A stretch of DNA of 64,000 bases. It comes from Rhodococcus sp. 1163 (GTDB taxonomy: Bacteria > Actinomycetota > Actinomycetes > Mycobacteriales > Mycobacteriaceae). The stretch covers positions 310,001-374,000 of the forward strand of contig NZ_MKKX01000017.1 in assembly GCF_002091985.1 (NCBI RefSeq). The letters run 5' to 3'. The position numbers and the translations under genes were made by a program. How positions within the stretch are numbered: position 1 is the first letter of the stretch; each line of letters opens with the position of its first letter. This document shows, piece by piece, positions 26,916 through 35,622 of the stretch. The notes beneath the pieces are model-generated. The model was not told the origin of the DNA. It saw only the letters and a program-made list of their open reading frames with translations, and did not search any database.

Positions 26916-27149
26916 ATGGACACCCAGCAGCCCCTTGCTGTCGGCGCACATGTGAAGGTCCGCTACAGCTCCGATGCCGAGCTGTCGCGTGAGCAGTGGC
27001 CTAAAGAGTCCGGCGTGGTCAAGGAAGACTTCGGCGACCAACAGGCCGCGGTGACAGATCGCGGCTGGGCTCTCGCCCGTCGATATGCGGTCGCACTCGA
27101 CGACGGACGCCTGGTCTTCGTGGATCCGGAAGATATCGAGCCGGCCTAG
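26916..27149 (+). CDS. Small conserved-type protein of unknown function
   Basis: A 77-residue acidic protein, MDTQQPLAVGAHVKVRY... ending RLVFVDPEDIEPA. The alternating strand pattern (VGAHVKVRYSS, SGVVKEDFG, RYAVALDDGRLVFV) looks like a small SH3-like beta barrel, but I recognise no family. The ATG at 26916 has AGGAG with ideal 9-nt spacing; two in-frame starts up to 24 nt upstream are possible. It is divergent from fadA and ends at a strong hairpin, so it is probably monocistronic. Confidence 0.7.
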   Translation: MDTQQPLAVGAHVKVRYSSDAELSREQWPKESGVVKEDFGDQQAAVTDRGWALARRYAVALDDGRLVFVDPEDIEPA

Positions 27150-27153
27150 CTCC

Positions 27154-27189
27154 TTGTTGTCGAGTGCACAGGACAGCACTCGACAACAA
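27154..27189. terminator. Perfect bidirectional hairpin between small gene and dnaX
   Basis: TTGTTGTCGAGTGC and GCACTCGACAACAA form a perfect 14-bp stem with an 8-nt loop, 5 nt after the small gene's stop and 36 nt beyond the convergent dnaX stop. Confidence 0.85.
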
Positions 27190-27224
27190 CTTCGCCTGAG
27201 CGGATTTCTCCGCTACGAGCAGCG

Positions 27225-29579
27225 CTACTCCTTCAAAGGAGTTCCGCCCAGCTGACTTTGAATCAACTCCAGTGCAACCGTATCCGGGTCGCGCCTGATC
27301 GATGGATCCGCAGGCTCTGCGGCCGCCTTCATGAGCTCTTCCTCGTCCTCAGCGGTTTCCGGCGGTGGCGGACCTGCCGGCTCGGGGTCGTCAGGGTAGT
27401 CCGGCGCTTCAGGTGGCGGAATGTCGTCGTAGCCCGATCCATCCCCCGCCGACCCGAATGCGTCTTCGGTCGTTCGCGCCGTCTTGTTGCTCTGGCTCGG
27501 TCGTGAGAATTTTGTCGACGGGGCCTTCGGAGCCTCGGGACCACCCTTCGATGCCGAGACCTCTTCAGCCGGTGCCGTCGCACCTACGACGCAGGTCACG
27601 GCCCAGTCGACCCCGAAAACATCACGCAGTGCGTCTCGAATGACATCGGCGTTTCGCGGCTCTCCGAGTCTCTTGGCCAGCGGGGCCGAATCGTGGCCGA
27701 GGGTGATCGAATCGACTTCGACGGCGCGCACCGACGCCCCGGACAGCATGACCTCGACCGTACGGCTGCGCTCGCGAACCTTGGTCCTGACCTCGGACCA
27801 CACCGCACGTACCGCCGCCGCGTCGGGTTGATTCGACTCTGCGACAGGAGCCGGCGCGGGCTCCGGCTCGCTGACGACCGGCTCGCTGACAACCGGGTCA
27901 CTGGCAACCGGCTCACTGGCAACCGGCTCACTGACAGCCGAAAGCTCGGGCTGCGATTCGGCCTCGTGCTCTTGCTCCGGCGGCGATACAAGAGCCGGCT
28001 CAGGCTCTGCACTCGGCACTGGCTCCGGCACGTGGACCGGCTCGGGTTCCGCATTCGGCACTGGCTCCGGCACGTGGACCGGTTCCGGCTCGGGCGCTGG
28101 TTTCGGCACTGGATCCGGTTCCGGCGTCACGATGGGCGCCGGCGCAGGCACGGTCACCGCAGGCTGGGGCGCAGGCTGGGGCGCAGGCTGGGGCTGGGGC
28201 GGGGGCATGGCAGGAGCCGCGGCGGGCTCAGGTGTAGGCACAGTCACCGCAGGCGCCTCTGCCACCGGCCGTTGTGAGGGGCGAACGAACTTCGACGGAG
28301 TGTCCTCCACCGGTGGCACCGGTGCCACTGGTGCCACCGGTGCCGACGCCTCGATCCGTCTCGGGGCTGCATCCTCGACAACCGCGGCCCGATCGACCGC
28401 GGCCTGTTCACCGGCGGGAAGGGTCACGTCGAGACGCCGTTCCAGGCGCTCGAGACGTTGAAGGACGGCAGATTCGGCGTCGGAAGCGGAGGGCAGAAGC
28501 ATGCGTGCACACATCACCTCCAGGAGAAGTCGCGGTGCAGTGGCCCCACGCATCTCCCCCAATCCGGAGTGCACGATTTCCGCATAGCGCGCCAAGGTTG
28601 CCGAGCCGATGCGCGTGGACTCTTCGCGGAGTCGTTCGAGCACGTCGCCCGGCACATCGACCAGACCTCGTTCCCCGGCGTCGGGCACGGCGCGCATCAG
28701 GATGAGGTCGCGCAGCCGCTCGAGGAGGTCGGTGGCGAACCTGCGTGGATCGTGACCGGCATCTACGACCTTGTCGATGGTGCCGAACAGGGAGCCACCG
28801 TCGCCGGCAGCGAGAGCGTCGACTGCCTCGTCGATCAGTGCGACATCGGTGACTCCGAGCAAGGACAGCGCCCGGGGGTATGTCACGCCCTCCGGACCTG
28901 CGCCCGCGAGGAGCTGATCCAATACGCTCAGCGAATCACGCGGCGATCCACCTCCTGCACGGATGACGAGCGGAAACACCGGGTCCGCGACGATCGCGTT
29001 CTCCTGCACACAGATCTTCTCGAGCAGTCCGCGCATGGTCGACGGGGGCAGCAACCGGAACGGGTAGTGGTGCGTGCGTGACCGAATGGTCGGCAGCACC
29101 TTCTCCGGCTCGGTGGTGGCGAAGATGAAGACCAGATGCTCCGGCGGCTCCTCGACCACCTTCAGCAGGGCGTTGAAGCCCGCCGTGGTCACCATGTGAG
29201 CCTCATCGATGATGAAGATGACGTAACGAGACTCAGCGGGCGCATACACCGCTTTGTCCCGAAGATCACGGGCATCGTCGACGCCGCCGTGACTCGCTGC
29301 GTCCATCTCTACGACGTCGAAGTTGCCTGGTCCACCCGGCGCGAGCGCGACACAGGAATTACACACCCCACAGGGTGTGGAGGTAGGGCCCTCGGCGCAG
29401 TTCAGCGAACGCGCGAGGATGCGCGCCGACGACGTCTTGCCGCAGCCACGTGGGCCGGAGAAGAGGTAGGCGTGGTTGATTCGGTTGGAGTTGAGCGCCA
29501 CACTCAAGGGCTCGGTGACGTGCTCCTGCCCGACAACCTCAGCGAACGTCGCAGGACGGTACTTCCGGTAGAGAGCCAC
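27225..29579 (-). CDS. dnaX: DNA polymerase III subunit gamma/tau
   Basis: A 784-residue clamp-loader subunit. AAA+ ATPase domain at about residues 1-245: Walker A GPRGCGKTSSARI, a four-cysteine zinc site (CAEGPTSTPCGVCNSC), Walker B IIDEAHMV and sensor I FATTEPEKV. Domain III follows to about 370. Residues about 400-590 are a Pro/Glu/Val/Ala-rich linker built of repeats, after which a tau-type C-terminal domain (AVWSEVRTKVRERSRTVEVMLS...) is present. Mycobacterial DnaZX is near 580 residues as I recall, so the linker makes this copy unusually long. GTG start. I see no frameshift signal for a short gamma form. Confidence 0.97.
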   Translation of the reverse strand: MALYRKYRPATFAEVVGQEHVTEPLSVALNSNRINHAYLFSGPRGCGKTSSARILARSLNCAEGPTSTPCGVCNSCVALAPGGPGNFDVVEMDAASHGGVDDARDLRDKAVYAPAESRYVIFIIDEAHMVTTAGFNALLKVVEEPPEHLVFIFATTEPEKVLPTIRSRTHHYPFRLLPPSTMRGLLEKICVQENAIVADPVFPLVIRAGGGSPRDSLSVLDQLLAGAGPEGVTYPRALSLLGVTDVALIDEAVDALAAGDGGSLFGTIDKVVDAGHDPRRFATDLLERLRDLILMRAVPDAGERGLVDVPGDVLERLREESTRIGSATLARYAEIVHSGLGEMRGATAPRLLLEVMCARMLLPSASDAESAVLQRLERLERRLDVTLPAGEQAAVDRAAVVEDAAPRRIEASAPVAPVAPVPPVEDTPSKFVRPSQRPVAEAPAVTVPTPEPAAAPAMPPPQPQPAPQPAPQPAVTVPAPAPIVTPEPDPVPKPAPEPEPVHVPEPVPNAEPEPVHVPEPVPSAEPEPALVSPPEQEHEAESQPELSAVSEPVASEPVASDPVVSEPVVSEPEPAPAPVAESNQPDAAAVRAVWSEVRTKVRERSRTVEVMLSGASVRAVEVDSITLGHDSAPLAKRLGEPRNADVIRDALRDVFGVDWAVTCVVGATAPAEEVSASKGGPEAPKAPSTKFSRPSQSNKTARTTEDAFGSAGDGSGYDDIPPPEAPDYPDDPEPAGPPPPETAEDEEELMKAAAEPADPSIRRDPDTVALELIQSQLGGTPLKE
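27871..27930. repeat. Tandem 15-bp repeat inside dnaX
   Basis: Four consecutive 15-bp units of the type CTGGCAACCGGCTCA encode five-residue SEPVA/SEPVV units in the tau linker. The last two units are identical. Confidence 0.8.
28014..28097. repeat. 42-bp tandem repeat inside dnaX
   Basis: Two units with a 27-bp identical core (28014-28040 and 28056-28082) encode a 14-residue repeat, EPVHVPEPVPNAEP and EPVHVPEPVPSAEP, in the tau linker. Confidence 0.8.
28161..28196. repeat. 12-bp triplet repeat inside dnaX
   Basis: Three units AGGCTGGGGCGC (the last ending CTG) encode PQPA repeats in the linker. Confidence 0.75.
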
Positions 29580-29633
29580 GCCGAAAGGGTACCGGCGAAC
29601 GCCGACATCGGCGCCGATGGCCCAGCCTCGAGT

Positions 29634-31556
29634 TCACAACAGCGGCGCGACGACCATCCGGACATTCGAGATCCGGATGGTCCGCCTGGTCTGCAACCGT
29701 TCCGACCAGGCATGCAACGTACCGGAATCGAGGAGGATGTCACCGATCGTGTCCTTGACGATGCCCATGCCCGCGGTAAGTACATCGACTGTCACCTCGG
29801 TGCCGAGCGCGATAGCTCCTGCGAGGGCGTCGGCATCTCTGGCCGGGAGGTGATGAACGGTCTTCACACGAGCGGCCAATCGGGCTACATCGACCTCGAC
29901 CGGATCACCTGTCACGAGAGCGCGCGCCAACACACCGACTTCGGTGCGCTGCGGCGAGATCGGAACGATGCGGGGCTGTAGCGGTCGAGGTGACACCCGG
30001 GCCACCTCGGTCGGTGCGAAGTCGCCGGTGAGCACTGGGGCGTATCCCGCGGATCGCAACGCGTCGAGCACACTGTGCGCCGGTATCGACGGGGCCAGGG
30101 CTGTGTCCGCGCACCTTTCGGCGTCGAAAAGTGCGCGCGCGTGAATCTCGGCGATGAGCGCGGCATCTCGAGACTCGATGCGCCCGGACACCCCGTCGAC
30201 GGTGATTGCCCCGTGCCGTCGCAAGACATCACGGATCAGGTATTCGAGGGACTGTGGCATTTCGGTCGACGCAGTTGCAGCCAGAGACTCGAGCAGTTCT
30301 TCACCGGAGCCACCTCGATCGAGCCAACCGCGGATGGACCGGTCGCTGAACCGCCAGGCCGACGCAGCGCCGCGCGATTCGCGGGTCGCCGATCCCGTGA
30401 GAAGCAGCGAAACACGTTCGCTCACAGGGCCGGACACCACGGCAGTGAGATCGGGCAACAACCGCACTACTGATTCGGCTCGGTGGACGAGCTGGTGGAC
30501 AGCGGGTGCAACTACCGTCGCATCGGCGGTAGTTCCCAGGCTGCCGAGCAGTCGTGACAAGTCCGTCGGAGCACCGTCGACGATGATCCCGAGCGCGGAT
30601 GCCTCGCGCCACACGGCCGCGACATCACCGGGGTTCGCCTCGGCCGCGAACCGGGGCAGCTTCCACACTGAGTAGTCCACAGCCGAGTCGACGTCGAGAA
30701 AACCACCGTCCGGGATCGAGTCGATCATGCGTCGACGAAGCACGGCCGTCGATGGATTCGGGGCGATCGGACCGAGTGTCTGCGCCCGCTTGCCGTTCGC
30801 TTGCAAGGAATTCGTCGCGGCGCCCTCCGACCACCACCACGCTTCCACGATCTTCGCGTATTTCGTTGCCCGGTCCATCGATTGCCAGTCGCCGCACTCG
30901 GTCGTGCATCGCAGTAGCGGAGCGTGAGCGTCGACGAGACGCAGTTCGCCTGCGAGACCGAGAACAAGTTCGACGTCGTCGATATCAGCGCCGACGCCCT
31001 TGGCAAGTGCCCGAAGCTCGCGACTCCCCACTCCCCCTGCCCTGACCGCTTTCACGGAGCCTGCATCGACTTCCACGAGCACTGCTTCGACGAGGTCGCA
31101 GAACCCGGCCACGGCAAGTTCCTGCGATTGCACATTCGCTGTCCCACGCTCGACCATGACAGGCCGCGACACGTCGAGGAGTGCGTGCAGATTCAGACGT
31201 TCGAGGTTCTCGACAATGGAGGTGTAACCCTCACCGACCGGCAAGCAGAGCCCGAGATCGATCAGCGATCCCACCGCGCGATCGACCTCGGCCGTCGTGC
31301 ATTCGATCCCCTCCGCGACCGCGATACCGAGGTCCGAACGCGAGATCGATTCGCGTCCAGCGAGAATGACGAGCAGAGACAGCGCACCCACGTCGAGTTC
31401 ACGTATGGCGGCATCCAACGATCGATCGCGCCGCAGAAGGTGGGCAAGCGCGGCATACGTGCGCGGTGGCGGATCGAGCGCCACGTCGGGACGCTTGCCG
31501 AGAAGACGGGCCAGCGATGCCTCGTCGATACTCTCGAGCCAGTGCTCGTACGTCAC
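29634..31556 (-). CDS. Helicase-associated-domain protein (Rv0862c-like)
   Basis: A 640-residue protein of the actinobacterial family annotated as helicase-associated or XPB-like C-terminal domain. I see no Walker A or B motif, so it is not itself an ATPase. The N-terminus (YEHWLESIDEASLARLLGKRPDVALDPP, LAHLLRR) is winged-helix-like, and the region around residues 540-640 (LTGDFAPTEVARVSPRPL, QPRIVPISPQRTEVGVLARAL) matches the helicase C-terminal-like domain. The GTG at 31556 overlaps the stop of the upstream glycosylase gene by GTGA, implying coupled translation and a DNA-repair link. Role unproven. Confidence 0.8.
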   Translation of the reverse strand: MTYEHWLESIDEASLARLLGKRPDVALDPPPRTYAALAHLLRRDRSLDAAIRELDVGALSLLVILAGRESISRSDLGIAVAEGIECTTAEVDRAVGSLIDLGLCLPVGEGYTSIVENLERLNLHALLDVSRPVMVERGTANVQSQELAVAGFCDLVEAVLVEVDAGSVKAVRAGGVGSRELRALAKGVGADIDDVELVLGLAGELRLVDAHAPLLRCTTECGDWQSMDRATKYAKIVEAWWWSEGAATNSLQANGKRAQTLGPIAPNPSTAVLRRRMIDSIPDGGFLDVDSAVDYSVWKLPRFAAEANPGDVAAVWREASALGIIVDGAPTDLSRLLGSLGTTADATVVAPAVHQLVHRAESVVRLLPDLTAVVSGPVSERVSLLLTGSATRESRGAASAWRFSDRSIRGWLDRGGSGEELLESLAATASTEMPQSLEYLIRDVLRRHGAITVDGVSGRIESRDAALIAEIHARALFDAERCADTALAPSIPAHSVLDALRSAGYAPVLTGDFAPTEVARVSPRPLQPRIVPISPQRTEVGVLARALVTGDPVEVDVARLAARVKTVHHLPARDADALAGAIALGTEVTVDVLTAGMGIVKDTIGDILLDSGTLHAWSERLQTRRTIRISNVRMVVAPLL

Positions 31557-32128
31557 TTTTTCTTGGCTGCTGCCTTGGCTGCTTTCTTGAATTCGCGGAC
31601 TTCGAGGAGCGACTTCTCGTCGACGACATCGGCGATCGACCGCCGCGACCCCTCGTCCCCGTACGCGCCTGCGGCCTTGCGCCACCCGTCGGGCGTCACT
31701 TCCATCTGCTTGCCCAGCAACGCGAGAAAGATGCGGGCCTTCTGATCTCCGTACCCCGGCAAAGCCTTCAGCCGCTTCAGTACTTCGGGTCCGTCAGGAC
31801 TGTCACGGCGCCAGATCTGATCCGGCTTACCGTCGTAGTTCTCGACGAGGTATTCCGCAAGTCCTTGAATACGTTTGGCCATCGAAGCCGGAAAGCGATG
31901 TACCGCAGGCGTTGTGGCACACACGGCCGCGAACTCCTCCGGGTCGGCTGTCGCAATGGTCTCGACGTTCAGATCACCAAGACGGTCGACGAGTTTCTTC
32001 GGACCGGCGAATGCCGATTCCATCGGAACCTGCTGATCGAGAAGCATTCCGATCAGCAACGCGAAAGGGTCCTCGGCGAGCAGCGCATCGGCTTCTGGGT
32101 CGCCGACCAGGTGCAGAGTAGGAGACAT
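31553..32128 (-). CDS. HhH-GPD-type DNA glycosylase-like base-excision repair protein
   Basis: A 191-residue protein of the HhH-GPD superfamily. The helix-hairpin-helix is recognisable in LKRLKALPGYGDQKARIFLALLG (about residues 115-137), and the N-terminus DPFALLIGMLLDQQVPMESAFAGPKKL is the usual first helix pair. In the catalytic region the Asp of GPD is probably in TPDGWRKAAG, shorter than in Nth or AlkA, so enzymatic activity is uncertain. It ends in a lysine-rich tail (KKAAKAAAKKK). Coupled by a 4-nt overlap to the helicase-associated gene. Confidence 0.85.
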   Translation of the reverse strand: MSPTLHLVGDPEADALLAEDPFALLIGMLLDQQVPMESAFAGPKKLVDRLGDLNVETIATADPEEFAAVCATTPAVHRFPASMAKRIQGLAEYLVENYDGKPDQIWRRDSPDGPEVLKRLKALPGYGDQKARIFLALLGKQMEVTPDGWRKAAGAYGDEGSRRSIADVVDEKSLLEVREFKKAAKAAAKKK

Positions 32129-32207
32129 AACTCCGATCCTCCCACGCGGGAGGAAATTCCGTTATCGGGTTCCAGCTGCGATGTCGTGGCCGAACTGTAT
32201 GGCTCGA

Positions 32208-32861
32208 CTATGTCTCGTCGGACCGAAATTCACCGGTGACGAGGAAGATGACCCGCTTGGCAACCTCGACAGTGTGATCGGAGAACCGTTCGTAGAATCG
32301 GCCGAGCAACGTGATGTCGACGGCAGCAGGAATGCCGTGCGGCCAGCCCGGTGCGGACGTCAGAGTGAACAAGCTCCGGTGGAGTTCGTCCATCGCCTCG
32401 TCCTTGGTCTGCAGCTCGGTGGCCAGTTCGGCGTCACGGGAGAGCAGAACCTTGCGCGTCGAATCTGCCTGTTCGACGGCGACGCGCCCCATCTCGGCGA
32501 ACACACTCTCCACCTCGACCGGCAGTACGTGTGCAGGGTGCCTGCGTCGAGCGAGCTCGGCGATATGGATGGCAAGTCCACCCATGCGTTGGAGATCGGC
32601 AACAATGTGAAGTCCGCTGACCATGATTCGCAGGTCCAGTGCGACGGGCGACTGCAACGCGAGGACACCGAAGGCTTGGTGCTCCCAGTCGGCTGCAGCT
32701 CTGTCGATCGTTTCCCTGCCGGAGATGGTGTGTTCCGCGACTGCGAGATCCGCGGTCAGCAAGGCCCTGGTAGCCGATTCCATCGCAGATTCCGCAAGTC
32801 CGCACATCGATGCAAGATCGGCTGCGAGGGAATCCAAGGTGACGTTGTACTGCTCACGCAT
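32208..32861 (-). CDS. phoU: Phosphate signalling protein PhoU
   Basis: A 217-residue PhoU with the normal two three-helix-bundle repeats (about residues 5-105 and 115-210). The start MREQYNVTLDSLAADLASMCGLAE matches mycobacterial PhoY proteins; metal-binding helix motifs appear as ETIDRAAADWEHQ and DEAMDELHRSL. PhoU links the Pst transporter to the SenX3/PhoR-type kinase and represses the phosphate-starvation response. It is not next to pst genes here, as is usual for phoY2 in mycobacteria. Confidence 0.95.
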   Translation of the reverse strand: MREQYNVTLDSLAADLASMCGLAESAMESATRALLTADLAVAEHTISGRETIDRAAADWEHQAFGVLALQSPVALDLRIMVSGLHIVADLQRMGGLAIHIAELARRRHPAHVLPVEVESVFAEMGRVAVEQADSTRKVLLSRDAELATELQTKDEAMDELHRSLFTLTSAPGWPHGIPAAVDITLLGRFYERFSDHTVEVAKRVIFLVTGEFRSDET

Positions 32862-33028
32862 GAGCTACCTACCTCCGTTGGGCTTACTCGATTGACCTCG
32901 ATCGGTCACGATCATCTGCCGCCGCCCCTCGCTGTGTACATACCTTCACCCTGTTACCCGAGTGTTGATCCTCCTACACTTGGGAAACCTATGGCACTTC
33001 GGTGAACATATGGAATCGTGCACACGTG

Positions 33029-33355
33029 ACGGTACTCAAATCCATCCTGTTGTTCGGCGTCGCTGCAGTGCTGGAGATCGGCGGGGCGTGGCTGGTATGG
33101 CAGGGAGTCAGAGAACACCGCGGATGGATCTGGGTCGGCGCAGGTGTCGTTGCGCTCGGTGCCTACGGATTCGTCGCGACGCTGCAGCCGGACGCCAATT
33201 TCGGCCGCATCCTCGCCGCGTACGGCGGTGTCTTCGTCGCGGGGTCTCTCGCCTGGGGAATGATCGCCGACGGCTTCGAGCCGGACAGGTGGGACGTGAC
33301 AGGAGCAGCACTCTGCCTTCTCGGCGTCGCCGTGATCATGTACGGCCCGCGCTGA
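33029..33355 (+). CDS. YnfA/UPF0060-family small membrane protein
   Basis: A 108-residue protein with four hydrophobic helices, the same length as E. coli YnfA. Conserved features are the Glu in the first helix ([13 protein letters not shown]) and the block [19 protein letters not shown]. YnfA is related to small multidrug resistance pumps. The GTG at 33029 is chosen because it gives the family length; a GTG 27 nt upstream would add nine residues. No operon partners. Confidence 0.9.
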   Translation, partial: TVLKSILLFGVAAVLEIGGAWLVWQGVREHRGWIWVGAGVVALGAYGFVATLQPDANFGRILAAYGGVFVAGSLAWGMIADGFEPDRWDVTGAALCLLGVAVIMYGPR

Positions 33356-33381
33356 CTGTGCCCGGACCGTACGAGATCACC

Positions 33382-34689
33382 TCAGCAATTCGACGGCGCT
33401 GGGACTCCGTCGAAACGATCCTTCATCCAGCTCTGCGCTTCACCGAGTCCGAGTAGATCCGGAATGATGTGTCCTGCACCCGATCCCGGCACTATGGCCG
33501 GTACCTGAGCACTGCTGAGCTGAACGGTTGCACCTTGACTGCACCAGTCAGCGGCCAGCTGCACGGCTTGACCGTGTGGGACGACGTCGTCGGACGTGCC
33601 GGACTGAATCAGCACGGGCGCGTTCGGTGTGCGTTCGCCGATCTTGTTGGCCGCCAATATCTCCTGAGCCCTGGGTAGCCTGTCGAGAACAACCGACATC
33701 GGTTCGCCTGTGTTGGTGTACTCCTGCGTGCGATGCAACCCGACCGTCAGAATCGTGGCGCCGACACATTGATCAGCGACCTCTCTCAACATCGCCTTGC
33801 CTGCACCGTTGATGTTCTCGTCGATGATCGGCTGAAGATCCGGGTCGGATTCGAGCAAGCCGTTGAGCGTGTAACCGATCACGCCGGTGAGGATGGTGCC
33901 GTCCACCTGTTCGAGTGTCGACTTCAGATCAGCCGGCGGGGCCCCTGCGTACGTACCGACGATGTTCAGTTCCGGCGCGTACTCGGATGCCAGTTCTGCA
34001 CCGGACGCCGCCGCGCCTCCACCCTGTGAGTAGCCGTACAGTCCGACGGGTCCATCGGTGGAAATCTCTGTGCCGGAGAGACTCTGCGCTGCCCGAGCCG
34101 CATCGAGAACAGCATGCCCTTCGGCAGCGCGGTTGACGTAAGTGTGGGCACCCGGGGTGCCGAGTCCCTCGTAGTCGGTGATGACGACGCCATATCCCTG
34201 AGACAGCAACGCGTATGCGGCGAGCACCTCGTACTCCACCATGGCATCGAACGGCGGCGTGTAGGTGATGAGGTTGTTCAACATCTTCGATGGCGCACAC
34301 TGGTCGCCCTGCCCCTGCGTACCGGGTGCGAGACTCACGAGCGGTCGCGGACCTGGGCCGGTCCAGTCTGCCGCCGGATCGATGTAGGTGCCAGTCACTG
34401 CGATCGGATCACCGTTGGAATCCTTGCTGCGGTACATGATTCGAGTAGCCTCGCCGGGGAGTGCCCCACCGATGGTGGGCACCGAGATCGCCAAATGCGA
34501 GGGCTCGGAGCGGATGACGTCCCCTGCATCGCCGTCGGGCAGTGGGCTCGGAGGTAGGTAGAAGTCGGACTCCACCGTCGATCCGGTCGATGAACCCGAT
34601 GGCGGCTGAGCCGACGCCAAGGGCGTCATCGCTGTTGCTGCCAGCAGAACGGCTCCGACGGCCGGTCCGACTACCCGTGACGCTCGCAT
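33382..34689 (-). CDS. Secreted lipase of the secretory lipase (LIP) family
   Basis: A 435-residue exported alpha/beta-hydrolase. A signal peptide spans residues 1-28 (MRASRVVGPAVGAVLLAATAMTPLASA-Q). The nucleophile elbow is GYSQGGGAA (Ser about 221), with the acid in SGTSDDVVPHGQ (about 365-376) and the His in GSGAGHIIPD (about 410). Cysteines in DQCAPS, DQCVGA and DWCSQG may form disulfides. The family cleaves triacylglycerols and esters outside the cell. It lies 154 nt downstream of the TetR gene on the same strand. Confidence 0.93.
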   Translation of the reverse strand: MRASRVVGPAVGAVLLAATAMTPLASAQPPSGSSTGSTVESDFYLPPSPLPDGDAGDVIRSEPSHLAISVPTIGGALPGEATRIMYRSKDSNGDPIAVTGTYIDPAADWTGPGPRPLVSLAPGTQGQGDQCAPSKMLNNLITYTPPFDAMVEYEVLAAYALLSQGYGVVITDYEGLGTPGAHTYVNRAAEGHAVLDAARAAQSLSGTEISTDGPVGLYGYSQGGGAAASGAELASEYAPELNIVGTYAGAPPADLKSTLEQVDGTILTGVIGYTLNGLLESDPDLQPIIDENINGAGKAMLREVADQCVGATILTVGLHRTQEYTNTGEPMSVVLDRLPRAQEILAANKIGERTPNAPVLIQSGTSDDVVPHGQAVQLAADWCSQGATVQLSSAQVPAIVPGSGAGHIIPDLLGLGEAQSWMKDRFDGVPAPSNC

Positions 34690-34843
34690 GCATTACCCCC
34701 ATAGGTCCACTGTCGCCGCCGTTATTACTAGGCAGTAGCAACACTCGTGACGGACCATACGTGATGTACAGCACAGGCGAAAGACTGATGGTTCAACCCA
34801 CCGCGCACCGGCGTGAACCTTGTGAACAATCACAAAAAACAGA

Positions 34844-35515
34844 TCAGCGGCGACGGCGATGCATTGCAGCTTTCGCCGAGTCGAGCTCGACTCCGGTGAG
34901 TGCACGCCCCGGCAGAGCGGTCGCCGCACCGGGTTCGGATCGGAGCCCGTCGAGAACCACGGTGAAGTAGCGTCGCCAATTGCCGGCGTCCACCGCGGAG
35001 GTGAATTCGGCGCCTGTGGAGACCATGCTGATCAGCGGAATGATGTCGTTGACCTCGACGTCGCCGCGGAGCTGACCCGACGCCTTCGCTCGGAGTACGA
35101 TCTTCTCGACGAAGGGCTCGAGCCGTTCGCGCACCTGCGCGATCCCCGCGCAGCCCTCGTCCGTGCCGAGTACGACCTCACCGAGACCCCGGTCTGCGGA
35201 CATCCCCTCGCACAATCTATCGAGGAACACCACGAGGCCTTGCCACGGGTCGGCGGTGGTCAACGCCTCCTCAGCGAACACGGTCATCTCCTCGAGCCGC
35301 TGTTCGAAGACACCATCGATGAGCTCTTCTTTGCACGAGAAGCGCCGATAGACGGTTCCGACGCCGACCTTCGCATGATCGGCGACGTCGTCGAGAGTGA
35401 TGTCGATTCCGCGCAATGCGAACAGCTCGCGAGCTGCCTCGACGATGCGTTTGCGGTTTCGTTCCGCGTCGGCCCGAAGCGGCTTCTTTGCCGCTGTGTC
35501 AGCTCTCACACTCAT
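34844..35515 (-). CDS. TetR-family repressor of the adjacent MFS exporter
   Basis: A 223-residue TetR protein with a canonical DNA-binding domain (ELFALRGIDITLDDVADHAKVGVGTVYRRFSCKEEL, about residues 32-66) and a larger C-terminal ligand domain. The start MSVRADTAAKK fits the family; longer readings add 61 residues that would run through the operator. It is divergent from a DHA2 exporter gene, with two copies of a 25-bp operator in the 107-bp gap. The likely model is ligand-induced release and efflux of a hydrophobic drug or metabolite. Confidence 0.93.
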   Translation of the reverse strand: MSVRADTAAKKPLRADAERNRKRIVEAARELFALRGIDITLDDVADHAKVGVGTVYRRFSCKEELIDGVFEQRLEEMTVFAEEALTTADPWQGLVVFLDRLCEGMSADRGLGEVVLGTDEGCAGIAQVRERLEPFVEKIVLRAKASGQLRGDVEVNDIIPLISMVSTGAEFTSAVDAGNWRRYFTVVLDGLRSEPGAATALPGRALTGVELDSAKAAMHRRRR

Positions 35516-35536
35516 CTGAATGTCCGTTTCACCCGG

Positions 35537-35561
35537 TAAGCGGAGGATTGACCTCCGCTTA
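35537..35561. promoter_or_regulatory. TetR operator copy 1 (perfect)
   Basis: TAAGCGGAGG-N5-CCTCCGCTTA is a perfect 10-bp inverted repeat, 22 nt upstream of the tetR start. Confidence 0.8.
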
Positions 35562-35579
35562 GCTGCTACCTTTGGTCGA

Positions 35580-35604
35580 TAACCGGAGAGTACACCTCCG
35601 CATA
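35580..35604. promoter_or_regulatory. TetR operator copy 2 (imperfect)
   Basis: TAACCGGAGA-N5-CCTCCGCATA is the same design with three changed bases, 43 bp from copy 1 and 18 nt upstream of the exporter ATG. The weaker site is next to the exporter. Confidence 0.75.
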
Positions 35605-35622
35605 GCCGACAGAAGGACGAAT

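Noticed and set aside
27871-28196. Tandem repeats as a mobile or intergenic repeat element
   Set aside because: They keep the dnaX reading frame and encode its linker.
29634-31556. Active DNA helicase
   Set aside because: No Walker A or Walker B motifs are present; only the helicase-associated fold is supported.
33002-33028. Upstream GTG as the start of the YnfA-like gene
   Set aside because: It adds nine residues beyond the normal family length; the GTG at 33029 gives 108 residues as in E. coli.
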